Assembly (NCBI RefSeq): GCF_010183535.1
Contig: NC_071329.1
Span: 16,072,879 to 16,136,878 of the forward strand
Length of the DNA: 64,000 nucleotides
From: Caenorhabditis remanei
Taxonomy: Eukaryota; Nematoda; Chromadorea; Rhabditida; Rhabditidae
Direction: 5' to 3'
Part shown: piece after piece, positions 34,741 to 45,388 of the stretch
Layout of the letters: every line of letters starts with the position of its first letter
How positions within the stretch are numbered: position 1 is the first letter of the stretch
The notes under the pieces: model-generated
Database searches by the model: none
Told to the model about the DNA's origin: nothing
Seen by the model: only the letters and a program-made list of their open reading frames with translations
Made by a program: the position numbers and the translations under genes

Positions 34741-36662
34741 ATGTTCGTAGCTGTTTTCAAAATTTTGGTGTTTCTTGGTACCTGCGCTACAGTAGTCTAT
34801 AACTACTATAAGAATACAAAATTCGACCCGATGGCGTAAGTGAATTTTAAATTACATCACTAATTACGATTGAACATTTCAGAGTTCCTTACCCACCAGC
34901 TAAAATATCATTTGACACTAATAAAAAGTATCTGTCCTCTGATTTATTAGCTGGCTACCAATTGGGAAATAATATTTTTGAGTTGGCTGCTTTGTATGGA
35001 CTATCGAAGCGGTTGGGGAGGATTCCCATGTTTTTCATTGAAAACGATTATCATCCGAGAATGAAAAATAAAGTGGAGAATGTGATGCCTGGATTGATGG
35101 CACAGTTTTTAGTGGTCAATGGGAGTGTAAGTGACTTTTTTTTCTTTTTTTTGTTTGAGGCTATTGAGATGTGACTTCAGGTCCCCGGGAAGATAAGGAA
35201 AACAAAGTTTCACCAGAAATGTTGTACTTTTGATAATCCGAAGAGACTGGAGAAAATTGAAGACGAGTATTTACATTTGACTGGGGGATATTATCAAGTA
35301 AGTCAGAACAGAGCTAACTGGATAAGGTCATAGAATGACCTATATTGTTGGAAAGCTGAGAAAACGTTGATTCCAAATATATACTCAGTTTTTGTACTCG
35401 AGGTCTGGTATTTGAGAAAAATATGATCAAAGTTTAGCAGAGGTGATCAAGGCACAAACCCTTTTTGGTTCTATTACGGCCACTAAGTTTTTTTTTGGAT
35501 TTTCAATTTTGGTTTTTTTGGGATCAGGAATGGGAATTTTCTCAAAATTTTAAAACAATTTGTTTATTGAACGGCCACCCACACCCACACCACACAGTCG
35601 ACATTTCTCGAATGTCGAGAGAGTAATGACTTGCTAACGGTCTAAACTTTGACCTCGTTTTTCTCAAATACTAAGCGTCGAGTGGAAACACTGAATATAT
35701 ATATTTGAAATCAGCGTTTTCACAGCTTTCCAATTATATAGGTCATGTCATATATCTCCACACTGACTCCATGACCTTCCCTACTAGTAAAGCTAGAAAT
35801 TCTTTGACTTCAGAGCTGGAAATACTTCCCCGACATGCGAGATACACTCAGAGATTTTCTGGATTTTCCAGATTTTGAAAAGTTTAAAAATCTGCCTCAA
35901 TCTGATGAGAATACTCATGTGTATGTTTTTTTCTCATTTTAAAAAGTGACAGTGTGACGTTCCAGAACTTGTGTACATACCAGACGGACTGACTTCATTT
36001 ATCAAGGTTTTTACTCTTCTGATCCGATTTTTATCAGGAATGCTTTGATTTATATTAGTGGAAAAACTGGTAGGTCAAAATTCTGAATTGTTTCCGATTA
36101 TTCTCGAAACTTCAGAAATTGACCGGACGAAACACCAACAAATTGTAATTTTTGGAGATGATCAGGAATTTATGAGAGGCATTTTCAACGATAGTTTCTT
36201 GAAAGAAGATAACGGATTTGATGTTAGCCACACTTTATCAATTTCGTTGTGATCATAAAACAGAAATTTCAGACAGATTACTTTGTATCAGAAAACAAAC
36301 CGTCGGATGACCTGTTATATTCTAAATATAATTGTGATATTGTGCTAATTAGTGGTAATTAGAGAACTCATTTCAGTTTTTTCAAGTAGATTTTTCAGCC
36401 CCTCGCTCCACTTTTGGTTTTTGGATGGGCTATTTGTCCAAAGGAAACACCGTGTATCACATGGATATGACTCACGAAAATGAGCAATTTTATGTAATTC
36501 GACATCAAAATAGTGTCTTTTTAAAACACACGATTTAATTTTCAGAAAATGGGTGAATTCAATGCCACTGACTTCTTTCCGCCTCATTGGAAAACACTGG
36601 ACTTTGCAAGTGCTGATAACAAAACAGTTGTTGAAAAGTTCAGGGTCACTAATAACGTTTGA
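34741..36662 (+). CDS. GT11-like (alpha-1,2-fucosyltransferase family) protein, copy 3
   Basis: Nine exons: 34741-34835, 34883-35126, 35181-35297, 35814-35920, 35966-36069, 36116-36222, 36273-36354, 36399-36493, 36546-36662; phases agree, 355 residues. A signal anchor (FKILVFLGTCATVVY) follows MFVAV, as in type II Golgi enzymes. GT11 marks: GNNIFELAALYG near 60, HTRRTDF (192-198), FGDD (235-238), STFGFWMGYLSKGN from 289. All motif positions are intact. Exon lengths equal those of copy 1 in exons 2-8, so the gene structure predates the split. The pair with copy 2 looks like a recent direct duplication. A PAL-D element lies in intron 3. The donor of exon 6 is GTTAGC, weaker than the others but kept by frame and exon length. 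Confidence 0.85.
35315..35790. mobile_element. PAL-D element in intron 3 of copy 3
   Basis: Mirrored GGAAAGCTGAGAAAACG / CGTTTTCACAGCTTTCC and GAGAAAAATATGATCAAAGTTT / AACTTTGACC; a unique stretch with ACCCACACCCACACC is in the centre. Confidence 0.7.
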
Positions 36663-37202
36663 AGCATTATATCTCAACTATTTTAAAGTTTTTTTTTTGA
36701 ACTAATGAAATGTTGAATGACGTCTTGTCAGTTTAAAACTTTTTGATTCTTCTTGTGGAAACAGGAATGCAGCATCGTGTAAAAAATTTGGCCTTTTTCA
36801 GTTGAAAATGAAAAACTTTGAGAGGATGTTACGGTATCACTGATTGTCCTACAAAAGGAATTTTGTATAAATTATACAGAACAAAGGTAGATCTTCATTT
36901 TTGTAGTTGACAACTTTTTTGTACGGACACTCCTTAGAGAGTTATGGTCATTTTAAGGGGGCAGCTCAAAAATCACTCTATTTTGCACTGGACGATTTGA
37001 GGGAGACATTTCTTTGTCCATATGTAAAAAAAAGTTGCCAATTCGATCAATTCGAAAGAAGTTATAGTGGTCTAATGTGTTTTTCTGTAAAAAAATATTT
37101 TTATTCGGAAACATATACTACATACAACAAATTATGAAAACTGATAGACAGAAACCAATTAGTACAGGGGAATAGTGAGATGCTGGGGTAACATTAAACC
37201 AA
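36663..37202. other. convergent intergenic interval with a PAL-B fragment
   Basis: Separates two convergent genes. 36780-37035 is a truncated PAL-B arm (GTTACGGTATCACTGATTG, CTCCTTAGAGAGTTATGG). The rest is probably 3' UTR of both genes. Confidence 0.6.
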
Positions 37203-38989
37203 TTAATATCCTTGAGACTGATGTACGCATATGGTTCCACAAGAACCCCGAAAAGGATTCTGGGAGTCACTCGGAAGGAGCTCCATTGTCTTTTTGAACA
37301 GAAGCGTCATCGTGGAATCGTCGAGAGTCGAGATGTCCTCGGGGACGACCGCCCTGAGCTCTTGAGAGGAAGTGATTGAGGCGACAGCACGAAGCTGAAA
37401 ATGAATTGATATAACTGTGATTTTCTACATAAAACCCGACATAAAACCAGAAAACCGAAACCCGACTTGGCTTTTGAAAATTTGAATTTTTTGGATTTTT
37501 GAATTTTTTAGTCGAATTTTCCACTATATTTTCAAATATTGATAAAAGTAATTTTGCGAGTCTACATAAAACTACAAAATATGACATACCTTCACTTCTT
37601 CGAACATGTACCGACATGCGAGCTCGAACTTCTTCTGGGTCTTCAACGTTGACATCTTGAGCAGGAATCTCTCACATCTGCTGAGTGCCGTCGACGATTG
37701 GTACTTGTCGGCTACCTTTAGGATTGCCTCGACTGTCTGGTCTAAAAAAGTAATTGCTTTGGAATTGTAGTCAAAAAGTGTGTACATTGAGAACAGCTCG
37801 AGCACCGCAAACACCCCACCCAATCTTTGAATGCGCATATCTCAAAAGTGGGCGGAGCTATCAAAAAGTTGTCAGTTACAAAAATGAAAAGCTAGCTTTG
37901 ATCTACAAGATAAAATTAATAAAAACAAAAAAAAGATTTAGTGAAATTTACCACAAACGAGATCGACCCTGGTATCCATTTTCATAGTTGTGCACTTTGA
38001 CCAAGACCTTCTTGGGCAAACTTGGTTTTTGCTAAAACAGTGGTTTCCGACATGGAAAGATGGGTTTTAAATAGTTTTCAACGTCAGAAATGGAATTTTC
38101 CGGTAATTTTGAGGCGAAAATCACATTTTGGTAATGAAAATTACTTTTCCTTCCAATTTTGCGAATTTCCAACAATTGGTGTACGTTTGGAACGGTATAT
38201 CCAGGTTGCTATAAAAGAAATTATAAAATTGTCAACTGACAAAATACTAACCAATGCTCATTGAGTATTTCATTAGTTGGAGAAAAATTTATAGCTCTGA
38301 AGCTAGTTGGGAAATGACGCTTCCAACTTTTACTATGTCACTAGAGGTTTTTAAAATTTGATAAAACACATACCAGTGACACACATTTCCCCATTGATTG
38401 TTTCCAAAAAAAGTTGGAAATCTTGAGCCAACATCTCCTTTAGCTCCACTTCTTTCTTATCAGCCTCAACGTACGAGCCAAAGAACATAGCTTTGAAGAC
38501 TGGGGAGTGTTGGGCGAGGTGCTGAAAGATAACGAATTAGCAGGGTCATAGAATGTTCATATGAATTCAAATTATTTTCTCGGTTTTCTAGTGAACCGGA
38601 AGTCTAGTGAAGCGCGTTTGCATACGACTTGGCAGGTTGAGTCGCCGCTCAGCCAAATCGCGTGCTTATAACGTGAACGAACAATAGGGAGTTATATTTT
38701 TTTCGCTTTTTTCGGTTAAACCTCGCACAAAAATATTTGGATGCATTTTTTGAATTTCGCGCTAACTTTACGCAAATTTTTTTGGACCGCAGATGCGTCA
38801 TATGTACTTTTTAAGACGGTGTGGGCTACTTACGCATTTGCTCAAGTAGAATTTGACTTTTTCGACGACGATGATGATGTCGAAGGCGTTCTCGACGCTC
38901 TCGTCGAACTTTCTGAGCTTCTTCGGAACCATCTCCTCTTCATCGGATGCCTCAGTTTTGATTCTTCTTTTTCCTGGGTGTTCAGACAT
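37203..38989 (-). CDS. BTB-domain protein, 215 residues
   Basis: Four exons: 38989-38834, 38521-38374, 37741-37590, 37394-37203; phases agree. After an acidic/basic N-terminus (KRRIKTEASDEEEM) the BTB fold begins at about residue 35. It shows VVEKVKFYLSK, HLAQHSPVFKAMFFGSY, DFQLFLETINGE, then TVEAILKVADKY and CERFLL. No MATH domain precedes it. BTB proteins of this type commonly dimerise and can bridge Cullin-3 to substrates; the substrate is not evident. The sister gene at 40720-42775 has the same exon plan (156-nt first exon, 152-nt third exon), so the two are tandem duplicates. The ATG lies 14 bp after a TTTCAG, a possible SL acceptor. Intron 1 holds the dispersed repeat also found at 30760. 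Confidence 0.82.
38560..38825. repeat. dispersed repeat, copy 2, in intron 1 of the BTB gene
   Basis: Matches 30760-31085 through GAAGTCTAGTGAAGCGCG, GTTGAGTCGCCGCTCAGCC, AAACCTCGCACAA and GCAGATGC.TCATATG; it ends only a few bases from the splice donor of exon 1. Confidence 0.75.
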
Positions 38990-40719
38990 CGTAGTTCGGT
39001 TACCTGCTGAAAATGAAAAAGTTAATATATATTTTTTTTAATTCGAGACGAAAAATTGGAAAAAGAAACCGGTAATAAGGGAAAGTAATTGAATGAACTC
39101 AAAGTAAATATAGATAAGAAGAGAAGTCACAAAAAATTGGGTGTGGAGGTTTCAGCTGGAGGGACGAGAGACACAGATTGGTAAGAAATAGGAAGAAGGA
39201 GCACATATTGGGAGAGAATAGTAATGAGCAATAAGAAAAGAGGATGAAATGAAGATTTTAAATAGGAAAATGAATAGTAAACTCTTTGAAATGAGGAAAA
39301 ATTATATGCTTCTTCAATTTTCCGATCGATAAGAATCCTAAATTTGGGATATGATGCTCCAAACTTTTCTTACAAGAGAAGTCTTTGAAAACGTAGCTTT
39401 CAAACAATCTATAAATTTGGTCAAAAGTACTTTTAACTGCGGGGAGTCCATTTCTGGCATCGAAACCGCTGAATGTCTCTGCGAGCCGAGTTATGAGCTA
39501 AACATTTCATATGGTTAAGCTTTTTCGCATTAAATTCCAAATCGGCAAAAAGTATACGCAAAGGTGTTCTATTTTTTTTAATGTACGAGCACAGATGAAC
39601 CGCAGGGGTACACAAAAGGAACCGCGCGGTGACGACCGACGCTTTACCATGTGAAAAGTTTGAGAGCCAATAACTCGGCTCGCAGAGACATTTAGCCGGT
39701 TTTGATCACAGAAATAGACTCCCCGTAGTCGAAAGTACCTGTAACCAAATTTATAGGCCGTTTGAAAACCGCGTCATCAAAGACTGAAGATCCAAAAAGA
39801 GCCCATAAAAAGAGAATGCAAAACGCCAACCGCTCTCTCCTCTCCATCTAACCAAAAACGGAAACATATTGACGCAGTAGGCTAGAAGACCTTTCGACAA
39901 CTTTTACTCGTTGTGTTGTCTCCCCGTTCTTTTTTTCATGCACGCGACATTCCCCTCACTTCTCTACTAACCTCGTATTCGCCTTCTTCTGGTGTGTGTG
40001 CACTTGGCGCCAATGATGTATCAGTAAAAGCATTAAAATGTATTATAATATTAGAGGAGGGTGATGATTCATAACTATTTTATGAAAACTTGTGGAAAAA
40101 CTGATAGCAAATGAGTGGTCTGAAGGAAAAAGGGGTCAGAGAGGAAGTGCTAAAAAAAAAAAGAAGAAAAAAACTGTAAAAATTTCTGCTGACCTAACTT
40201 TCTAATTTTATAAAATCGGTAAAAGCACTTAAAAATCACGCGGTTTGGGTTTCTAGGCCACCATCTTTTTTCGAATTTTTTTGATTTTTGTTCTTAAAAA
40301 CCACGGTTTTGTGTGAAAAAAACACGGAAAACGGTCAAAAATGACAAGTTTGGGATTCTAGGGCCCAAAAAACCAATTTTTTTTTCAAAAAGTTTCGTTA
40401 CGAGCCCAAATTTCTGATTTTCTTCAACTTTTTCTGATTTTAAGCGCGTTTTCAATAAAATAAGACATTTTAAACATAAAATTAATTAACAAAATAAATA
40501 TCTTTCAGGTAGTAAAACCTGTCGGTTTAAGGAGCAAAGGTTTAAATTGAAAAAATAAAAGTGTATTAAAGTGAAAAGAACACAATCAATTCAGAAACGG
40601 TATCTGTCAGTGATGAGAAATCAAGGAATACCATGGAAAAATAGGAATCAGAGAGACAGAGAAATGAGAGAAACATTGAGAAAATCTGGAGCACGGTTGC
40701 GAGTCAAGTAACATCATTA
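38990..40719. other. interval between the two BTB paralogues
   Basis: Contains an inverted repeat (39330-39780) and a pyrimidine-rich stretch (39830-40000) that is the probable promoter of the 37203-38989 gene. 40001-40719 shows no gene; its right end is the 3' flank of the next BTB gene. Confidence 0.55.
39330..39780. repeat. imperfect palindrome
   Basis: CTGCGAGCCGAGTTATGAGC at the left mirrors CCAATAACTCGGCTCGCAGA at the right; GCGGGGAGTCCATTTCTGG mirrors AGAAATAGACTCCCCG. A solo relative lies near 16750-16900 (CATAACTCGGTTCACAGA). Confidence 0.65.
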
Positions 40720-42775
40720 TTATAGTCTAACTTCAGGATAGACAATTTCCTGAATGGGTGACTCGCTCGAACGTCGAAACCAATTAGGGTGGATTCGTAA
40801 AATACGATCCGGACTAGGTGTTCTGGATTTTCGGAATCCGTGGATGTTGATGGCTTTCTTGAAGAACAGCATCTTTGTCTCCCTATCAAGTCCTTCCACG
40901 TTCCTTGGGACCAGATGAAAAAGATCATTTGAGTCGAGCACCCCGGCGATTAGTTTCTCCTTAAAAAAAACTTTTTTGAACAAAAGGCGTATTATGGTCA
41001 GTTACGACATTTTCATATCATGGTGTATGCGTTTCGCTTTTTCATACTTCAAGAACTTTTCAATTCGGTGCACAATCCGCTGAAAGCGAGCTCCGGAAAG
41101 TTTGGTCAATGAGAAAGTTCTAGAAATTTCACTTCGGTAAAGTTGGTTTTTTTCAGTATTCTGCTATTTCTGGCGTTGTTTTTACAGTCTTTAATTTTTT
41201 CCAAAAATCATCGAGAATACCGCCAAATTTGAAACATCAACGCGGCCGAAGTCGAATTTCTAGGCCACCGCAACAATTTTCTTCGACCATTTCACTGGCC
41301 AAAACTTTAAAATTAGAATTCAAAAACCTCACCTTCAATTCTGTGAGGTCGTACTTCATGGAGAGTCGTAGCTTCTCCTTGTCTGTCATTCTTCCGTTCG
41401 AGATCAAAAACTTTTCACACGTCTGAACGGCAAACGGGGCTTGGTACTTTTTGGCCATTTCGAGAATTTTCTCCACATTATTGTCTGAAAAAAAGCTGAA
41501 TCTAGGTAGTTAAAACACTTTAATTTCATACCATTGAGAGTTGGGATTCCGTGGATGACTTCCAAAAAGTATTGGAAGGTTTGCGGTGACTCCTCGATGG
41601 TCACAGAATCCACTCTGCTGTCCTTTTCCCCGAAGAATTTCTCGTAGAGGACGGCCGAGTGTCTGGCGGCGTTCTGCAAAACCGGAACAGAATTGATGTA
41701 ATAACCGAAGTTTTCGATTTAAAGATTTTGCGAGAAGGAAACCATAACTATCAGGATATCCACGAGTTTTTGTATTTTCTCTTTCACAATTTCGAAAAAA
41801 ATTGAGAGGTATTGCTTTGTTTGAAAATGTTGACTATTGATGGCTTCATACAGCAAATAATTCATCCTTAAAAATCCCAGTTTTGAATATTCTTAGTGGG
41901 TTTTATACTATCAGTCGCATATTCAGTCAAATGCTGATTATAATATGAGAAAGTTCAAAAATTGCTTTTTCAGACTTCTAGAATGAAAAAGAAAAACTTT
42001 TTTGAAGTCAAACTTGCAAAATATCGGCTTGGCCCATCACGGTCGGCCCGGAGTCACAATTTTTTCACAAAATGTTTCGAAACTGTTTCAAACTTTTATC
42101 AAAAATCGTCAAAAATTCTATGTACGCTTGAGTTTTTATCGATATTTAAAATAGTCGAAAATTTGGCTTTTTTTGCAAAGAAATCAAAAAAAATTCAAGT
42201 TTTTAATTTTTTGTACTGTTTGCGGCCTGTGAGGGAGAGATTTGAGGTTTTCTGAAGTTCTCAAGCTCTCGAATTTTGTATTTTCTAAGGTTTTACAGTT
42301 TTTTTTTGCAAAATTTCAGTGTGAAGTACCAACTTTGAGCTTATTTGAATATTCCGACAAAAAAATTGATTGATAGATGAAAAAATTCGAAAATTGATTT
42401 TGCCAGAATTTCAGAATGATTGAATTTCGCGAAAATTCATACTTTTAGAAGTATTTGTTGTTGTTTCAAATTTTTTGTCAGTTTTTGGATTAAAGGTGGA
42501 CTGAAGTCCTATTTTTATTTCAAAATCCGATCCTCTCGGATACACTTATTTTCCGATTCCTCGTTTTTTCCAACAAATGTTCGTATTTTTTCAATTTATA
42601 TCGCAAAAAAAAAACTCACGCCTTTCAACACATGGAATTTGTGTTTTTCAATGATGATCACAGCGTCGACGATATTTGGATCCTCATCATTGAAATCCAA
42701 TTTCTTTTTTATTTCGACTTCATCTTCCATTATTTCATCGTCAATCTGGATAACGGAGGTTGATGGTGAAGACAT
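40720..42775 (-). CDS. BTB-domain protein, 229 residues
   Basis: Four exons: 42775-42620, 41673-41532, 41484-41333, 40959-40720; phases agree. After MSSPSTSVIQIDDEIMEDE the BTB domain starts at about residue 36. It shows VIIIEKHKFHVLKG, ARHSAVLYEKFFGE, TFQYFLEVIHG, NNVEKILEMAKKY and CEKFLI. Exon 4 carries a basic, Ser/Pro-containing tail (RKSRTPSP). The acceptor of exon 4 is TTTTTTTTAAG, without the usual CAG, but frame and similarity to the paralogue (LFFKKA against LLFKKT) support it. The ATG is six bases after TTTCAG, a likely SL acceptor. Likely a Cul3-type adaptor by family; partner unknown. Tandem sister of 37203-38989. Confidence 0.8.
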
Positions 42776-43365
42776 GATTGGCTGAAAATTTGAACCATTT
42801 TAAAGGCAAATGGTCAGAGATATCTTTAAAAATACATTAACGAAGTCAAGAACAGCTAACAAATCTCAAAAAAACTGAGAAAATCGATGTGAAATCAGCA
42901 GATTTAGAAAAATAAAGATTCGAAATGGAGGAGAGAGAACATCAGACGCAGATGGGGAAAATAAAAGGACACACGGCAAAACACATACACACTGGCTGGT
43001 TGTCCCCTTCTCTCGTTCAGTCGTTCTTTCTCTCTCTCACTGGTCTCGTGTCTCCAGAAGAGAGAGTGAGAGGGCCATGCGAATGTGTGCGTGTTGTGTC
43101 ACTTTCTCTTCTTTTTGGATGAGAGCATATTGAAAGTCGGGTAGTGTATATATGTGGTGAGAAGTAGTGTGGCGCCGTGAGATCAGGATATTGGAAATTT
43201 ATGGAACGTGTTCAAAAAAGGATGAAATTTGGTGGACGGGTACTTTCGAACCTTGCGAGTAAGAGAATTATATTCAGAGTTTCCGAAACTTGCCAAGTTT
43301 TGAGTAATGTAAATTGGCAAGTCGATTTTTGAAAAAAGTTTATAGAAGAAAGGTCTCCGCAACTA
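42776..43365. promoter_or_regulatory. 5' flank of the BTB gene
   Basis: A pyrimidine-rich block at about 43008-43070 (CTCTCGTTCAGTCGTTC and TTTCTCTCTCTCACTGG) is followed by a purine-rich mirror, giving a small potential hairpin. Similar CT-rich DNA precedes the sister gene near 39830-40000. No defined factor site recognised. Confidence 0.35.
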
Positions 43366-43698
43366 CAGTACCGCTCAAAAGGTTATCAATTTTGGCAGTT
43401 TTCAGCGGAAAAGGACTAATTTTGATAGTGTATTTCGGTGTCACCTGATTGTCCGACAAATTTCATTTTGTATGGGCTGAATAGAGCAAAAAACAGACAT
43501 AATTTTTGTAGTTGACCATTTTTTTGTAGGGACACTACTTTCAAAGTTGCAGTCAGGGGGAAATGGCTTTGACAACCTGGAACTTTCCCGATAGTGTCCT
43601 CACGAAAAATTGGTCAACTACAAAAATAATGTGCTATTTTTGCTCTGTCCAGCCTATACAAAATAAAGTCAATCGGACAGGCATGTGACACCGAAATA
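43366..43698. mobile_element. PAL-A MITE, left part, interrupted
   Basis: Starts CAGTACCGCTCAAAAGG and runs to GACACCGAAA, where the TA at 43697-43698 is the insertion point of a larger element. The remaining part continues at 47130 with TACACTGTCAAAG, exactly the family order. Confidence 0.9.
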
Positions 43699-43738
43699 CA
43701 GTAGCGATCATAGGTGAGTACACCTACATACTTTCATA

Positions 43739-44796
43739 TGTATCTCAGCTGAATTCAGTCCGTTTTGCATAAACTTTTTTTTTTAAATAGCTGAAACATT
43801 CAGCAATACGGAAATCAGTTTTTTGAAATAGTTCCAATTCTGATTTTTTTTGATAATCGATTTTTCCTGATCGTGAAAATACAAAAAAAAACTTTTTATT
43901 TTTCTTTTGGAGTTCTTGAGTTTTTAATGTCAAAATGTTGGAAAACACTCAAATAAACAAAAAATTATGTTGAATCGGCATTCTACTTTCTGAGCATCGT
44001 GCCACAGCTCCAGAAGTCAAAAGTAGCGCCCTCGGGAAAATCTTCATAATTCATCAAAAAATGCTCCTAATTAGTCGAAACATGTACCAAAAAATGTGTC
44101 TTGAGCTTTTCTACAAACAAACATCAAAAAATTACAAATTTAGAAAAAATAATTTTTCTAATTTTTTTCACTCAAAATTTTTTTGATTCCCACTTTTTTC
44201 CTAATTTTCGATAGGTTCTGGCTATAAAATGAACATACCTCTCACAAACTGGTTACAAACTGTTTTTTTACACATAATCCAACACATTTCTGCATTCTTT
44301 GTTTGTTTTATAGCCAGAACCTATCGAAAATTAGGAAAAAAGTGGGAATCAAAAAAATTTTGAGTGAAAAAAATTAGAAAAGTTATTTTTTCTAAATTTG
44401 TAATTTTTTGATGTTTGTTTGTAGAAAAGCTCAAGACACATCTTTTGGTACATGTTTCGACTAATTTGGAGCATTTTTTGATGAATTATGAAGATTTTCC
44501 CGAGGGCGCTACTTTTGACTTCTGGAGCTGTGGCACGATGCTCAGAAAGTAGAATGCCGATTCAACATAATTTTTTGTTTATTTGAGTGTTTTCCAACAT
44601 TTTGACATTAAAAACTCAAGAACTCCAAGAGAAAAATAAAAAGTTTTTTTTTGTATTTTCACGATCAGGAAAAATCGATTATCAAAAAAAATCAGAATTG
44701 GAACTATTTCAAAAAACTGATTTTCGTATTGCTGCATGTTTCAGCTATTTTTTTTTTAAAGTTTATGCAAAACGGACTGAATTCAGCTGAGATACA
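43739..44796. mobile_element. 1,058-bp nested palindromic element
   Basis: Ends TGTATCTCAGCTGAATTC and GAATTCAGCTGAGATACA, flanked by TA (43737-43738, 44797-44798). The arms, each about 490 bp, are nearly perfect inverted copies to about 44232 and from 44308, around a 75-bp loop. Twin 67-codon frames at 43745-43948 and 44587-44790 are mirror artefacts. Confidence 0.9.
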
Positions 44797-44798
44797 TA

Positions 44799-45085
44799 CA
44801 CAGGTAAAGCGCTGTAGGCGAGCGGTAGGCGAGCGGTAGCTGAAGGGCCGCTGGCATGCGAATGGTATGCGAATGGTAGGCGAACACTGCAAGTAGGTGA
44901 ATGGTAAGTGAGCGACAGATTGGTGTTTTTGGGTGGAAGCGGTGGTAGCTGAAAGGTAAGCGAGCGATAGTCGAAGAGCGGCGATAGACCAACTGCAGCT
45001 AAATGATAGTTTAATACCGCGGAAAAGTGAATGATAACTGAGTGATATTCGAATACCGCGATAAGTGAATTATTGCTGAATGATA
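44799..45085. repeat. degenerating subterminal short-repeat array
   Basis: About 11-bp units GAGCGGTAGGC / GAATGGTATGC / GAGCGATAGTC. They are most regular next to the TIR and decay inward to GAATGATA and GAGTGATAT forms. Confidence 0.6.
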
Positions 45086-45219
45086 TTTTCTCTTACATAG
45101 AAGAAAAAAATATTGGTTCAACGTATTTAATTTGACAGTTTGTAACTGGAATGAGATAATCGAGCCCGAAAACAGCCTTTGACCTAGGTGCTGTAAATTT
45201 TCACGTCTTAATTGTCACT

Positions 45220-45388
45220 ATTTCCTGACCATGTCCTTCTTCTCTTGAGCCCTCTAACACATTCTCCATATTCTCTGAAACTCCAAAGCGAGTTTTCAGA
45301 TAATTGTTGTTCCTCATTATGAAACAAACTTGGTCTTCCAGTTTCTTTCTCGTGATAATCAGGAAGTTTTCAGTTGACTTATTCTTTG
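45220..45388 (-). pseudogene. possible transposase relic
   Basis: A short minus frame reads KETGRPSLFHNEEQQLSEN. The GRPxxxxxEE pattern is reminiscent of the linker and second helix-turn-helix region of pogo/Tc1-type transposases. It is bounded by stops after about 50 codons and has no DDE/D motif nearby. Weak; it could be chance. Confidence 0.2.

Noticed and set aside
42080..42092. CTGTTTCA, the core of the C. elegans 21U-RNA upstream motif
   Set aside because: A single occurrence without the flanking context or clustering is expected by chance.
43745..44790. Two near-identical 67-codon proteins in opposite orientation
   Set aside because: They are the mirrored arms of the 1-kb palindrome read in equivalent frames.
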